From the NCBI GenBank assembly GCA_024280945.1, contig JAMXLO010000047.1, positions 1-43,282 of the forward strand: a DNA stretch of 43,282 nucleotides. Direction: 5' to 3'. The notes beneath the pieces were generated by a model. The model worked only from the letters and a program-made list of their open reading frames with translations. It made no database searches and was not told the origin of the DNA. The position numbers and the translations under genes are program-made. Below, piece by piece: positions 34,559-42,799 of the stretch; positions within the stretch are counted from its first letter, which is position 1, and the number at the start of each line of letters is the position of its first letter. Source of the DNA: Acetobacteraceae bacterium. Lineage in GTDB: Bacteria > Pseudomonadota > Alphaproteobacteria > Acetobacterales > Acetobacteraceae.

Positions 34559-34617
34559 GCTGTGAACGGTTAACAGCAGCGTATCCAAGCGCTGCCCGAA
34601 AGTGGTAGCGTCGACCG

Positions 34618-35406
34618 ATGCATTGGCTCGCGTCTTTCAACCTATTGTATACTCTGACGGGCTTTTTCGTTGGGCTTCTGGTGGGTCAGACCGGCATGGG
34701 TGGCGGTTCGCTGGTGACACCCATCCTGGTCCTGGCGTTTGGCGTCGCGCCGGCGACTGCCGTAGGGACCGATCTGCTTTATGCCTCGATCACCAAGGCG
34801 GTGGGAACGGCGGTGCACGGCGCGCACCACACAGTGCGGTGGTCCATCGTCGGCCGGCTCGCGGCCGGCAGCGTTCCGGCAACGATCGCCACCTTGCTCG
34901 TGATCTCTCACTTCAATCTGAACAGCCGCATCGCCTCTGGGGTGATCACGACGGTGCTGGGTGTGATGCTGCTGATCACCGCCGTCGCACTGCTGTTCCG
35001 GCGGCGACTGCTGAGCTTGGGCGGCAACTGGCTGGAACTGGTGCCGGAACGCCAGACAAGCAAGCTGACCATCGCGGTCGGCGCTGTGCTTGGCCTTCTG
35101 GTCACCGTTTCATCGGTCGGTGCTGGGGCCATCGGCGTCACCATACTGCTTCTGCTCTATCCCAGGCTGCCGATGGCCCGCGTTGTCGGCTCCGACATCG
35201 CCCATGCCGTGCCGCTGACACTCGTCGCCGGGTTGGGACACCTGATGCTGGGGTCGGTGAATATACCGATGCTGATGTCGCTGCTGATCGGCTCGATCCC
35301 CGGGATAGTACTTGGCAGCCTTTTCGCAGTGCGCGTGCCTGACGCGGTCCTGCGTCCGGTGCTGGCCGCCACGCTGGCCGCGGTGGGTGGGACGCTGGTC
35401 TTCTGA
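34618..35406 (+). CDS. TauE/SafE family sulfite/sulfonate exporter
   Basis: 262 residues with eight or so hydrophobic segments. The TSUP signature TGMGGGSLVTPIL (about residues 25-37) recurs as SVGAGAIGVTILLLLYPRLP in the second half, matching the family's two-repeat layout. Substrate and direction are not determined by sequence. It is followed by the ferritin-like gene. Confidence 0.85.
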   Translation: MHWLASFNLLYTLTGFFVGLLVGQTGMGGGSLVTPILVLAFGVAPATAVGTDLLYASITKAVGTAVHGAHHTVRWSIVGRLAAGSVPATIATLLVISHFNLNSRIASGVITTVLGVMLLITAVALLFRRRLLSLGGNWLELVPERQTSKLTIAVGAVLGLLVTVSSVGAGAIGVTILLLLYPRLPMARVVGSDIAHAVPLTLVAGLGHLMLGSVNIPMLMSLLIGSIPGIVLGSLFAVRVPDAVLRPVLAATLAAVGGTLVF

Positions 35407-35514
35407 AGCGCAAGAATCGACGCGGCCCCGCTCATCGGCTCACCCTCCACCGTGAATCCCGCCGTGGGTGGTCTTGACGGCGGGCACCAAAGGTCACGTA
35501 TTCCAGGCCACGCC

Positions 35515-36465
35515 ATGCCTCCCGACGCAGCAATCGTAGAGGCCGCCGACCATTCGGCGCGCCATTGGATTTACCTGGAACAAGGTCCCCTGCGGCCGGG
35601 GACCGAAGCGCACAAGCGTGCCGTCTGCGAGATGTTCCAGGCAACATTCAACCCCTACAAGCCGTCCATCATCGACTGGCCGAAGCTGGATACCGCAGCG
35701 CATGCGCGGCTGCTGGGCCTGCCCATCTGGGACATTGCCGTGCAGACGGAGGGCAAGGCCGGACTGCGCATGAAGACGTATGCCGCGACCCTCGCGGACC
35801 CTGACATGCGAGCCGCGCTCGCGCTGAATGCCTGGGAGGAGGGGCGCCATAAGGAAGTGCTGTCACACCTTGTCGCCGCTTATGGCATCGCACTGGCGCC
35901 GGAACCCGAATACATTGCGCCGCGCGATGCCGAGTGGGCGTATCTGGTCACCGGATTCAGCGAATGCATCGACAGCTTCTTCGCGTTCGGCCTGTTCGCG
36001 CTGGCCCAAAGGTCCGGGTTCTTTCCGCAGGAGCTGGTCGATACCTTTGAACCGGTCATGCAGGAAGAGTGCCGGCACATCCTGCTGTTCGCCAACTGGC
36101 TCGCTTGGCACCGGCGCACGATCCGGTGGTGGCGTCGGCCTTGGTTCGAGTTGCGTGTGGCTGCCGTATGGGTGTTCCTGGTATGGGAGCGCATTCGGTT
36201 GGCCAAGGGCATTGACAGCGGTAGCGACACGACCGCACAGGACAATAACTTCACCTTCAGTGGGGCTCAGGCGGTCGGCGACGGCGGGGCTGATACCGCC
36301 GTGCTGATGGGCCTGTGTCTGGCGGAGAACGATCGACGCTTCGCGGGATACGACGCACGGCTGTTGCGTCCCACCACCGTGCCACGGGTGGTAAGGCGTG
36401 CGCTGCGGGTTATGAGGTTGGTCGAACGTGTGCGGGCGAAGTTCCCTTCCAGGCGGCGGCAGTGA
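35515..36465 (+). CDS. Ferritin-like di-iron protein of unknown function
   Basis: 316 residues. Two EExxH-type motifs, WEEGRHKEV (about residues 107-115) and QEECRHILL (about 182-190), define a ferritin-like di-iron site in a helical bundle. TYAATLADPDMRAALALNAW leads into the first. The C-terminal third (RRPWFELRVAAVWVF, about 207-221) is hydrophobic, perhaps membrane-associated. ATG 35515 is chosen; a GTG at 35452 has no better signal. An oxidase, oxygenase or deformylase role is possible and unproven. Confidence 0.6.
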   Translation: MPPDAAIVEAADHSARHWIYLEQGPLRPGTEAHKRAVCEMFQATFNPYKPSIIDWPKLDTAAHARLLGLPIWDIAVQTEGKAGLRMKTYAATLADPDMRAALALNAWEEGRHKEVLSHLVAAYGIALAPEPEYIAPRDAEWAYLVTGFSECIDSFFAFGLFALAQRSGFFPQELVDTFEPVMQEECRHILLFANWLAWHRRTIRWWRRPWFELRVAAVWVFLVWERIRLAKGIDSGSDTTAQDNNFTFSGAQAVGDGGADTAVLMGLCLAENDRRFAGYDARLLRPTTVPRVVRRALRVMRLVERVRAKFPSRRRQ

Positions 36466-36490
36466 TTCGAATGGAGGAGACCCGCCGAGT

Positions 36491-37114
36491 TCATTTGTCT
36501 CGTGGTTGAGCGATCACGCGCACCGGTGCGGCTTCGCATTGCAGTTTGGCCGGCAGCGCGACGACGTCGAATGCGTCCAGCCCGAGCAGCGCTTCCAGGT
36601 TGGTCAGGTTCTCAATGATCAGCAACTCGGCGGACAGCAGGATCTTGTGGACTACGAAAGGTGACCGATCCGGGCTTGGCGTGTCGAGACCAAGGATGCT
36701 GGCGCCAATTCTGACCAGTTCTCGCGCAAATTCGGGTTCCACCTCGGGGAAGCCGGTATAGTAGGTGTCGTCGCCGAACCGTCGGGACCAGCCGGTCAAC
36801 ACCAGGACGATGTCGCCCACGCAAACGGTGGCTCTCTTCAATAGATCCGGCGTTATATGCATGCAGCCACGCGCGTCGATCAGGTGCCCGCGGCCGAAGA
36901 ACCGCGTTACGGGGACATCGCAGACGAATTTGCCGCCAGCGATCATATGCAGAGGCGCATCGATATGCGTCCCCACGTGCATGCCGCTGCACAGGCAATA
37001 CATATTGTACTCGTCCTTGCCGATGTGAGCGATCTGCTCGAGCCTGGCAGGTGGATCACCGGGGTAGACCGGCATGTCCTGAGCGAAGCGATGGGTCAGG
37101 TCGATCAGTTGCAT
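36491..37114 (-). CDS. Cyclase family protein (kynurenine formamidase-like)
   Basis: 207 residues. The metal-binding motif HVGTHIDAPLH (about residues 46-56) is the HxGTHxDxPxH signature of the cyclase/formamidase family; IDLTHRFAQDMPVYPGDPP starts the domain. The ATG at 37114 begins directly at that domain; 37126 and further upstream starts are possible. It hydrolyses an amide or cyclic ester. It is divergent from the LLM oxidoreductase. Confidence 0.8.
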   Translation of the reverse strand: MQLIDLTHRFAQDMPVYPGDPPARLEQIAHIGKDEYNMYCLCSGMHVGTHIDAPLHMIAGGKFVCDVPVTRFFGRGHLIDARGCMHITPDLLKRATVCVGDIVLVLTGWSRRFGDDTYYTGFPEVEPEFARELVRIGASILGLDTPSPDRSPFVVHKILLSAELLIIENLTNLEALLGLDAFDVVALPAKLQCEAAPVRVIAQPRDK

Positions 37115-37289
37115 GGCATGGTCCATCCGAGGTCCATCGATTGAACCACAGTCAGACATCGAACCACAGACAGAGGCAGATGAGCGCGGTTGCCCGCACC
37201 TACCGTGCCATCTTGGCAGCAGTTGGCGTGCCGTGGCGGCACAGCGTAGGATTAGGTGACGACAAGTCTGCAATGGTTCGGAACCGCTC

Positions 37290-38426
37290 ATGATCAAACG
37301 CTTCCACGTCCTCTACGTCGGCCAGGTCGATCTCGACAACGTCGGCCTCGATGGCACGCCAGCCAATGATCGCCGCTACCCGAACGAGCGTCTGTCGGAG
37401 GTGTTCTTTACCACGCGCCACATGGCCCAGGTCATGGACGAACTCGGCTACTACGCGCTGTGGACAGCCGAACACCACTTTCAGCACGAAGGCTATGAGT
37501 GCCTGCCAAATCTGGTGCAGCTCGGGCTCTGGCTTGCCACGCAGACCAAGCGGCTGAAGTTCGGCTGCGCGTTCAACGTGCTGCCGATGTGGCACCCGAT
37601 CCGGCTGGCCGAAGACTATGCGATGGCCGATATCGTCACCGATGGCCGCGTCATCATGGGGGTTGGCCGCGGCTATCACACGCGCGAGGTGGAGACCTTC
37701 GGTGCCCCACTGATCGACGCCGAGAAGAACCGGGAGTATTTCGAAGAGCAGCTTCGGTTGCTGCTCGCCTGCTTCAATGAAGAGAGGTTCAGCTTCAAGG
37801 GCAAGTATTTTACTTGCCCTCCCGAGGTGGAGTACCGGGGCTATCAGCTCGAGGACATCACCATGGTGCCGCGGCCGAAGCACCTGCCGGTCGAGGTCTG
37901 GATGCCGGTTGCCTCGGGCAAGACCATCGACATGATCGCGCAATACGGGCTCAAGGCGATGGTGACCCTGAACGGGGAAAAGATCCTGGACGATGTGGTG
38001 CGCGCCTATCAGGCGGCATGTGCGAAGCACGGGCGGCAGAAGAAGCTCGGGGAGGACATGATCTGGGGCACCGGACTGTATCTCGCCGGCAGCCAGGAAG
38101 AGGCGATCCGTGCAGTCGAACCGGCGCACGACGAACGCTACAAATGGTTCGCGCCGTTCGGCTTCGTGCGGTACGCGGACGAGCAGGGCCGCACCTGGGG
38201 CACGCCTGGTGCACCGGCGCGGATTCCCTCACTGCGTGACGGCGTTCAGCAGAAGGCGTGGTTCTGTGGCACGCCCGGTCAGGTGATCGACGGCATCAGG
38301 TCGATCGAGGCGAAGTATCCCGGCCTCGAGGACTACATGATCCACTGGGCCGAAGGACTGTCGCCGCGGGAGTTCGAGGAACAGTTGCGCTGGTTCGCCC
38401 GCGATGTGATGCCTGCCTTCGGCTGA
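37290..38426 (+). CDS. LLM class flavin-dependent oxidoreductase, second copy
   Basis: 378 residues. LWTAEHHFQHEGYECLP (about residues 55-71), FGCAFNVLPMWHPIRLAEDY and VGRGYHTREVETFG are typical of the luciferase-like family. It shares the AEHHF and HPIRLAE segments with the copy at 4114 but is otherwise diverged, so the two are not recent duplicates. The substrate is unknown; it is beside a cyclase-family hydrolase. Confidence 0.82.
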   Translation: MIKRFHVLYVGQVDLDNVGLDGTPANDRRYPNERLSEVFFTTRHMAQVMDELGYYALWTAEHHFQHEGYECLPNLVQLGLWLATQTKRLKFGCAFNVLPMWHPIRLAEDYAMADIVTDGRVIMGVGRGYHTREVETFGAPLIDAEKNREYFEEQLRLLLACFNEERFSFKGKYFTCPPEVEYRGYQLEDITMVPRPKHLPVEVWMPVASGKTIDMIAQYGLKAMVTLNGEKILDDVVRAYQAACAKHGRQKKLGEDMIWGTGLYLAGSQEEAIRAVEPAHDERYKWFAPFGFVRYADEQGRTWGTPGAPARIPSLRDGVQQKAWFCGTPGQVIDGIRSIEAKYPGLEDYMIHWAEGLSPREFEEQLRWFARDVMPAFG

Positions 38427-38435
38427 CGCCGCCTC

Positions 38436-38450
38436 TTAACCGGCCCTTAG
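38436..38450 (+). promoter_or_regulatory. Candidate CtrA-binding box
   Basis: TTAA (38436-38439), seven bases, then TTAG (38447-38450), one mismatch from the TTAA-N7-TTAA half-site pair bound by the alphaproteobacterial cell-cycle and flagellar regulator CtrA. It is about 60 bases upstream of the 38511 gene at the edge of the flagellar cluster. A single box by eye could be chance. Confidence 0.4.
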
Positions 38451-38510
38451 CCGACAGATTGCTAATTTCGCGCGCGGCTATTCCGAGTAGGGAAAAACCC
38501 GTCCGTGACC

Positions 38511-39098
38511 ATGGAGGTCCGCTACGTCGTCTTCTCGCCCGATGAGGCGCGAAATGCGATCATCACCTTTGTGCAGAGGCAAGGCACCGTCGGAGCGGCC
38601 GACGATGTCCTTGCGGTGGAATTCGCCGGACCGAATGACGCTCCGTCCGCACTGGTGCGGTTGCGCGGCCAACCGGCGCGGGACCCAATCAATTTGGGCG
38701 CTCATTACCTGACAGCTGCGCTCTTGCTCTACTGTGGCGATCGGCGGATCCCGATTCCCAGACGTGCCGAGAAGCGCGTCGAGCGGTCAGTCAACGGCCT
38801 TACTTTGGTATTGACCACCGACAAGCCGTCCGGGACGCCGGTCACTGCCGCGGCGCAGGTCGCCTATGGCGAAATCGCCACCCGCGCCACCAACGAACTC
38901 ACCGGCATCAAAGAGGAGCTGTCGCGTGCTCAGGCACGGGCAAGCTACGCTGAGGGTCTCATTGCTGATGCCGAGGAGCGCGCCCGCCGCACCGAGGCAG
39001 CCCGCTCCAAGGCCACGTCCGCTCTCGTCTCGATCGGCAACCTTCCTGGTCTTCGAGGTCGCCTGGGTCGCTGGCTCGTACGCTACAGTCCGCCGTAG
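38511..39098 (+). CDS. Hypothetical protein beside the flagellar genes
   Basis: 195 residues from ATG 38511 (a GTG two codons earlier is equally possible). An N-terminal globular part (EVRYVVFSPDEARNAIITFV) is followed by a middle region with INLGAHYLTAALLLYCGDRR. A long charged helix follows (about 115-170, ELSRAQARASYAEGLIADAE) that is probably a coiled coil. No family is recognised. It has a possible CtrA box upstream and converges on dksA. Confidence 0.55.
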   Translation: MEVRYVVFSPDEARNAIITFVQRQGTVGAADDVLAVEFAGPNDAPSALVRLRGQPARDPINLGAHYLTAALLLYCGDRRIPIPRRAEKRVERSVNGLTLVLTTDKPSGTPVTAAAQVAYGEIATRATNELTGIKEELSRAQARASYAEGLIADAEERARRTEAARSKATSALVSIGNLPGLRGRLGRWLVRYSPP

Positions 39099-39107
39099 GC
39101 TCGACGG

Positions 39108-39524
39108 TCAATCGTCCCGCCGCACCCGCTCCATCCGTTCGTGGCGCTCCTGCGCCTCGATCGATAGTGTCGCGATTGGCCGCGCCTCCAGCCGTCGCAA
39201 CCCGATCGGTTCGCCGGTCTCCTCGCAATAGCCGTAGCTGCCGTTCTCGACCCGCATCAGCGCCTGGTCGATCTTGGAGATCAGCTTTCGCGCTCGATCG
39301 CGGGTTCGCAGCTCCAGCGCCCGGTCGGTCTCCACACTGGCCCGGTCGGTGATATCGGACTCATGGATGCCGCCCTCGGAGAGGCTGGCCAAAGTCCCGT
39401 CTGCCTCCTTCAACAGGTCGGTCCGCCAGCGAAGTAGTTTCTGACGGAAGTATTCCACCTGGATGGGGTTCATGAACTCCTCATCCTCACTCGGTCGGTA
39501 GTCTGGGGGGAGGGTAACCATCAT
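39108..39524 (-). CDS. dksA: DksA-type RNA polymerase-binding regulator
   Basis: 138 residues. A coiled-coil region (QVEYFRQKLLRWRTDLLKEA) leads to a DITDRASVETDRALELRTRD tip and a short zinc-finger-like segment YGYCEETGEPIGLRRLEARP. Only one Cys remains in this finger, as in the alphaproteobacterial type where zinc is not required. ATG 39524 is used; the next Met is 3 bases later. It has its own sigma-70-like promoter and lies directly downstream of fliX. Confidence 0.85.
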   Translation of the reverse strand: MMVTLPPDYRPSEDEEFMNPIQVEYFRQKLLRWRTDLLKEADGTLASLSEGGIHESDITDRASVETDRALELRTRDRARKLISKIDQALMRVENGSYGYCEETGEPIGLRRLEARPIATLSIEAQERHERMERVRRDD

Positions 39525-39624
39525 GACGTGCCGGTCCTGCCTTTCCTCGCGCTGCGCTCCGCCCCGTTGGCTTATCGGAAGCCGCGGAACCCCCCGGCCT
39601 ATCCTGGATCGCAATTGCGCGGGC

Positions 39625-39653
39625 TTATAGCGATGCGCGATAGCGGCGCCAAG
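39625..39653 (-). promoter_or_regulatory. Sigma-70-like promoter of dksA
   Basis: On the minus strand: -35 TTGGCG (39648-39653), 17-base spacer, -10 TATAAG (39625-39630). The dksA ATG is about 100 bases downstream. Spacing and both boxes are close to consensus. Confidence 0.55.
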
Positions 39654-39703
39654 AGCGCGTGAAGAAGCTTCAACAAGGTGACACCAAGGAAGTATTTGCG
39701 CCC

Positions 39704-40105
39704 TCACAGTTGACGCCGTGCTACCTCAACCCGCGCCCGGGCGACGATCGCCGACACAATGGCGCTCAGCCCCCGGTCGGTGGCGGGAGGAACGGATGCG
39801 ACCAGGTCAGCCAACCGTTGCAGGACCGCCCCATCACTGCCCGCCGACAGGATGAGGCGCTGAAGATCGACCAGCGCGGCTAGTATATCCCGACCGTGCC
39901 GTCGCGCCTCTCGGTCCTGCACGGTTTCGCCGCCCATTTCCTGCAGGCTCAGCATCGTCGCGAGAGCGGGTGCGCTGGCTTCCGCCGCCGCAGTCGCCGC
40001 GCCGGTATTCGCTGGCTGTAGCGGCACACTGAACCCGGATGCACCCGGCCTCCGGCTCGCGGTGCTCGCCCTGATCGGCCAGCCAACCCGTTCGATGCCC
40101 GTCAT
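39704..40105 (-). CDS. fliX: Flagellar assembly protein FliX
   Basis: 133 residues. The N-terminus MTGIERVG is followed by a variable low-complexity stretch, and ATMLSLQEMGGETVQDREAR and RHGRDILAALVDLQR match FliX. FliX links basal body completion to FlbD-dependent late flagellar gene expression. It is divergent from flgI, as in Caulobacter. Confidence 0.8.
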   Translation of the reverse strand: MTGIERVGWPIRASTASRRPGASGFSVPLQPANTGAATAAAEASAPALATMLSLQEMGGETVQDREARRHGRDILAALVDLQRLILSAGSDGAVLQRLADLVASVPPATDRGLSAIVSAIVARARVEVARRQL

Positions 40106-40196
40106 GCCCGGCTCCTTCTGCTCGCCTCGCCTGCCGCCCGGCACTTCGTGCCTGGTATCCGTCAGCGCCAATCGGCTCCGTTCGGGGGGTTCGGCG

Positions 40197-40211
40197 TGGC
40201 ACGGGACTTGC
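40197..40211 (+). promoter_or_regulatory. Sigma-54 promoter of flgI
   Basis: TGGCACG-GGAC-TTGC matches the sigma-54 consensus (TGGCACG-N4-TTGC) at every fixed position, with GG and GC the required 10 bases apart. The predicted start site is about 40222, giving a leader of about 48 bases before the flgI GTG. Confidence 0.85.
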
Positions 40212-40269
40212 CCTGTGCTCGGCAGACTGGCGCAAAATCCTTACGCAGACGCTAGCATCGAGGCCTGTC

Positions 40270-41373
40270 GTGATCCGGTTCGTTCGCCTGTTCGTTCTGC
40301 TGCTTCTGCCGCTCCTGGCCGCTATCTCGGCCGGGGCTCAGGTGCGGATCAAGGACATCGCCGATGTCGAAGGGGTCCGGGAAAACCAGTTGATCGGTTA
40401 CGGTCTCGTCGTCGGCCTGAACAACACCGGGGACAAGCTAGAAAATGCCGTGTTCACCCGTGAGTCGCTGATCGGCATGCTGGAGCGGCTAGGGGTGAAC
40501 ACGCGCGACCAGGTCGAGAAGCTGAAAGCGAAGAATATCGCCGCTGTGATGGTGACGGCCGAGCTACCGGCCTTTGCCCGCAGCGGCAGCCGGATCGACG
40601 TCGCGGTGTCAGCCTTGGGCGACGCCACGAACCTGACCGGCGGCACCTTGCTGGTTACCCCGCTGCTGGCGGCGGATGGCGAAGTTTACGCCGTGGCCCA
40701 GGGTGCGCTCGCCACCGGCGCCATCGCGGCGCGGGGCGCCGCGACTTCGGTGACCCGCGGCGTGCCGACCGCGGGACGCATTGCCAATGGTGCGACGGTC
40801 GAGCGCGAAGTGGCTTATCGGCTGGACAAGACGCACAGCTTACGTCTCGGCCTGCGCAATCCTGACTTCACCACTGCCAAGCGCATCGCGGTGGCGATCA
40901 ACAAAGAATTCGGCGGCATGGCGAGGGCGACGGATTCACGGACTGTCGCACTTGAGTTCGGCGCCCGCGATCTCGTGGAAACCCTTGCGGCACTGGAGGA
41001 ACTGCGTGTCCAACCGGACAGCCCTGCGATTGTCGTGATCGAGGAGTCCAGCGGAACAATCGTCATGGGCGCCAACGTGCGGGTCAGCACCGTGGCGATC
41101 GCTCAGGGCAATCTGACCATCCGGGTCACCGAGACGCCGGAAGTCAGCCAACCCGCTCCATTCTCCAACGGCGTCACGACCGTCGTGCCGCGCACCCAGG
41201 TGCAGGTCGATGATCAGCACGACCGCAAGCTTGGTATCCTCCAGGGCAGCGTGACGCTGCGTGACCTGGTGGCAAGCCTGAATGCGCTGGGCGTGGGGCC
41301 GCGCGATCTGATCAGCATCCTGCAGTCGATCAAGGCGGCTGGCGCCTTGCAGGCCGATCTGGTGGTCCGATGA
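40270..41373 (+). CDS. flgI: Flagellar P-ring protein FlgI
   Basis: 367 residues, GTG start. A signal peptide (RFVRLFVLLLLPLLAAISAG) precedes the FlgI start VRIKDIADVEGVRENQLIGY, and GLNNTGDK follows. The C-terminal APFSNGVTTVVPRTQVQV and LVASLNALGVGPRDLI are conserved. It builds the periplasmic P ring around the rod. A 4-base overlap (ATGA) couples it to cheL. Confidence 0.92.
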   Translation: MIRFVRLFVLLLLPLLAAISAGAQVRIKDIADVEGVRENQLIGYGLVVGLNNTGDKLENAVFTRESLIGMLERLGVNTRDQVEKLKAKNIAAVMVTAELPAFARSGSRIDVAVSALGDATNLTGGTLLVTPLLAADGEVYAVAQGALATGAIAARGAATSVTRGVPTAGRIANGATVEREVAYRLDKTHSLRLGLRNPDFTTAKRIAVAINKEFGGMARATDSRTVALEFGARDLVETLAALEELRVQPDSPAIVVIEESSGTIVMGANVRVSTVAIAQGNLTIRVTETPEVSQPAPFSNGVTTVVPRTQVQVDDQHDRKLGILQGSVTLRDLVASLNALGVGPRDLISILQSIKAAGALQADLVVR

Positions 41374-41660
41374 TCACCCCCGCGATCCAGCCTGCGCCGA
41401 GCACCCTGCCGCCCACGCAGACGGCGAAGCTCTGGCAGGCAGCGCACGACTTCGAGGCCATGGCGATCGGACAGTTGCTGCAGCCGATGTTTGAGACAAT
41501 CGACGTAAAGCACTCCGCTTTCGGCGGTGGGGAGGCAGAGGAGGCATGGCGACCGATGTTGGTCGATGCCATTGGCAAGCAGATGGCGGCGCGTGGCGGC
41601 ATCGGCCTCGCCGTACCGGTGTTCAACGCGATGCTGCACGCACAGGAAAAGGCACAATGA
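41370..41660 (+). CDS. cheL: Rod-binding protein, CheL/FlgJ N-terminal type
   Basis: 96 residues of the rod-binding domain (KLWQAAHDFEAMAIGQLLQP, then HSAFGGGEAEEAW and DAIGKQMAARGGIGLA). There is no C-terminal muramidase domain, as usual in the alphaproteobacterial form. It helps rod assembly. It overlaps flgI and flbY by 4 bases each. Confidence 0.85.
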   Translation: MITPAIQPAPSTLPPTQTAKLWQAAHDFEAMAIGQLLQPMFETIDVKHSAFGGGEAEEAWRPMLVDAIGKQMAARGGIGLAVPVFNAMLHAQEKAQ

Positions 41661-42025
41661 ACATGGAACTGATGGACGCAGGCACGGCGCTGGCGGAAAC
41701 GTTGGAAGCTGAAAACTCGGCACTGACCGCACTCGATCTGCCGCGGGTTGGTGCGATGCTGGCGAGGAAGCAGCGGGCCCTCGCTGATCTGGCCGCTGCG
41801 GCAGCACGGGTCGACGCGCCGTCGCATCACGCTGCCGACCGTGTTGCGCGACGGCTGCAGGCGCTGGCGCTTGAGAACAAGCGCCTGCTCCAGCGGGCCA
41901 TTGCGGCGCAAGGGCGGGTGATTGAGGTGGTGGCACGTGCCGCAGTGCCAGCCGAAGCGGCAATTGGCTATGGGCCCGCGCGCGGCCAACGTCCGGCCGC
42001 GTTCGCACTTTCTGCGAAAGCCTGA
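41657..42025 (+). CDS. flbY: FlbY/FlgN-like flagellar protein
   Basis: 122 residues. The helical ALAETLEAENSALTALDLPR and RLQALALENKRLLQRAIAAQ segments resemble FlgN-type export chaperones, and the position directly after cheL matches flbY in Caulobacter. It probably binds hook-associated substrates, although identity is by synteny more than sequence. It overlaps cheL by 4 bases. Confidence 0.7.
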   Translation: MNMELMDAGTALAETLEAENSALTALDLPRVGAMLARKQRALADLAAAAARVDAPSHHAADRVARRLQALALENKRLLQRAIAAQGRVIEVVARAAVPAEAAIGYGPARGQRPAAFALSAKA

Positions 42026-42037
42026 TACGTCCGATGC

Positions 42038-42799
42038 ATGACAGCGCTGGACCCACAGACGTGGCACCGCCTGCTGGCCCGGGCGCCAGGCGATGCCACG
42101 CTATCCACGCTGTATGGGCCGGTTCTCACCGCACCGACCGCGCCGGATGGATGCTTCGTCCTCGGCCGCATTGCCCAGTCGGTTGATGGCCGGATCGCCA
42201 CAGCCAGCGGCGCTTCGCAATGGATCAGTGGCCCGCAAGACGTCGTCCACACGCACCGGCTGCGCGCATTGTTCGATGCCGTGGTGGTCGGTGCCGGCAC
42301 TGTACGTGCCGATGACCCGCAGCTCACCACGCGGGAGGTGGAAGGGCCGTCCCCGGTGCGCGTGGTGCTCGACACCGAACGCAGGCTCGACGCCCGCTAT
42401 CGTGTCTTCCGCGATGGTCCCGAAACGCTGCTCTTCTGTGCTCCCGACGCCCCGGGTCCCGAATGGGTCGGTCGTGCCCAGGTGCTGCGCCAGCCGCGCT
42501 CTGGCGCCGGATTGTCGATTGTCGCGGTGCTTGCCGCGCTGGCGGAACGGGGGTTGCGCCGTGTGTTCGTCGAGGGTGGCGGCATCACTGTGTCGCGCTT
42601 TCTTGCCGCCGGCGCCCTCGACCGTTTGCACATCACCATCGCACCGCTGCTGATCGGTTCCGGTATTCCGGCGTTTACACTACCGGAAACCGCAACACTG
42701 ACCGACGCCATGCGCTTTGAATGGTCGGTTCACCGCATCGGCAGTGATTTGCTGGTCGATATTCCGCTGTCCCGCGCCCGACCAGGTGTGTGTGGATGA
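42038..42799 (+). CDS. RibD C-terminal / dihydrofolate-reductase-like protein
   Basis: 253 residues. The RibD reductase domain starts at about residue 37 (GCFVLGRIAQSVDGRIATAS), with VVVGAGTVRADDPQLT, VFVEGGGITVSRFL and IAPLLIGSG following. No deaminase domain precedes it, so it is a stand-alone NADPH-dependent reductase for a pteridine or pyrimidine. Its last bases overlap the next gene by 4. Confidence 0.85.
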   Translation: MTALDPQTWHRLLARAPGDATLSTLYGPVLTAPTAPDGCFVLGRIAQSVDGRIATASGASQWISGPQDVVHTHRLRALFDAVVVGAGTVRADDPQLTTREVEGPSPVRVVLDTERRLDARYRVFRDGPETLLFCAPDAPGPEWVGRAQVLRQPRSGAGLSIVAVLAALAERGLRRVFVEGGGITVSRFLAAGALDRLHITIAPLLIGSGIPAFTLPETATLTDAMRFEWSVHRIGSDLLVDIPLSRARPGVCG

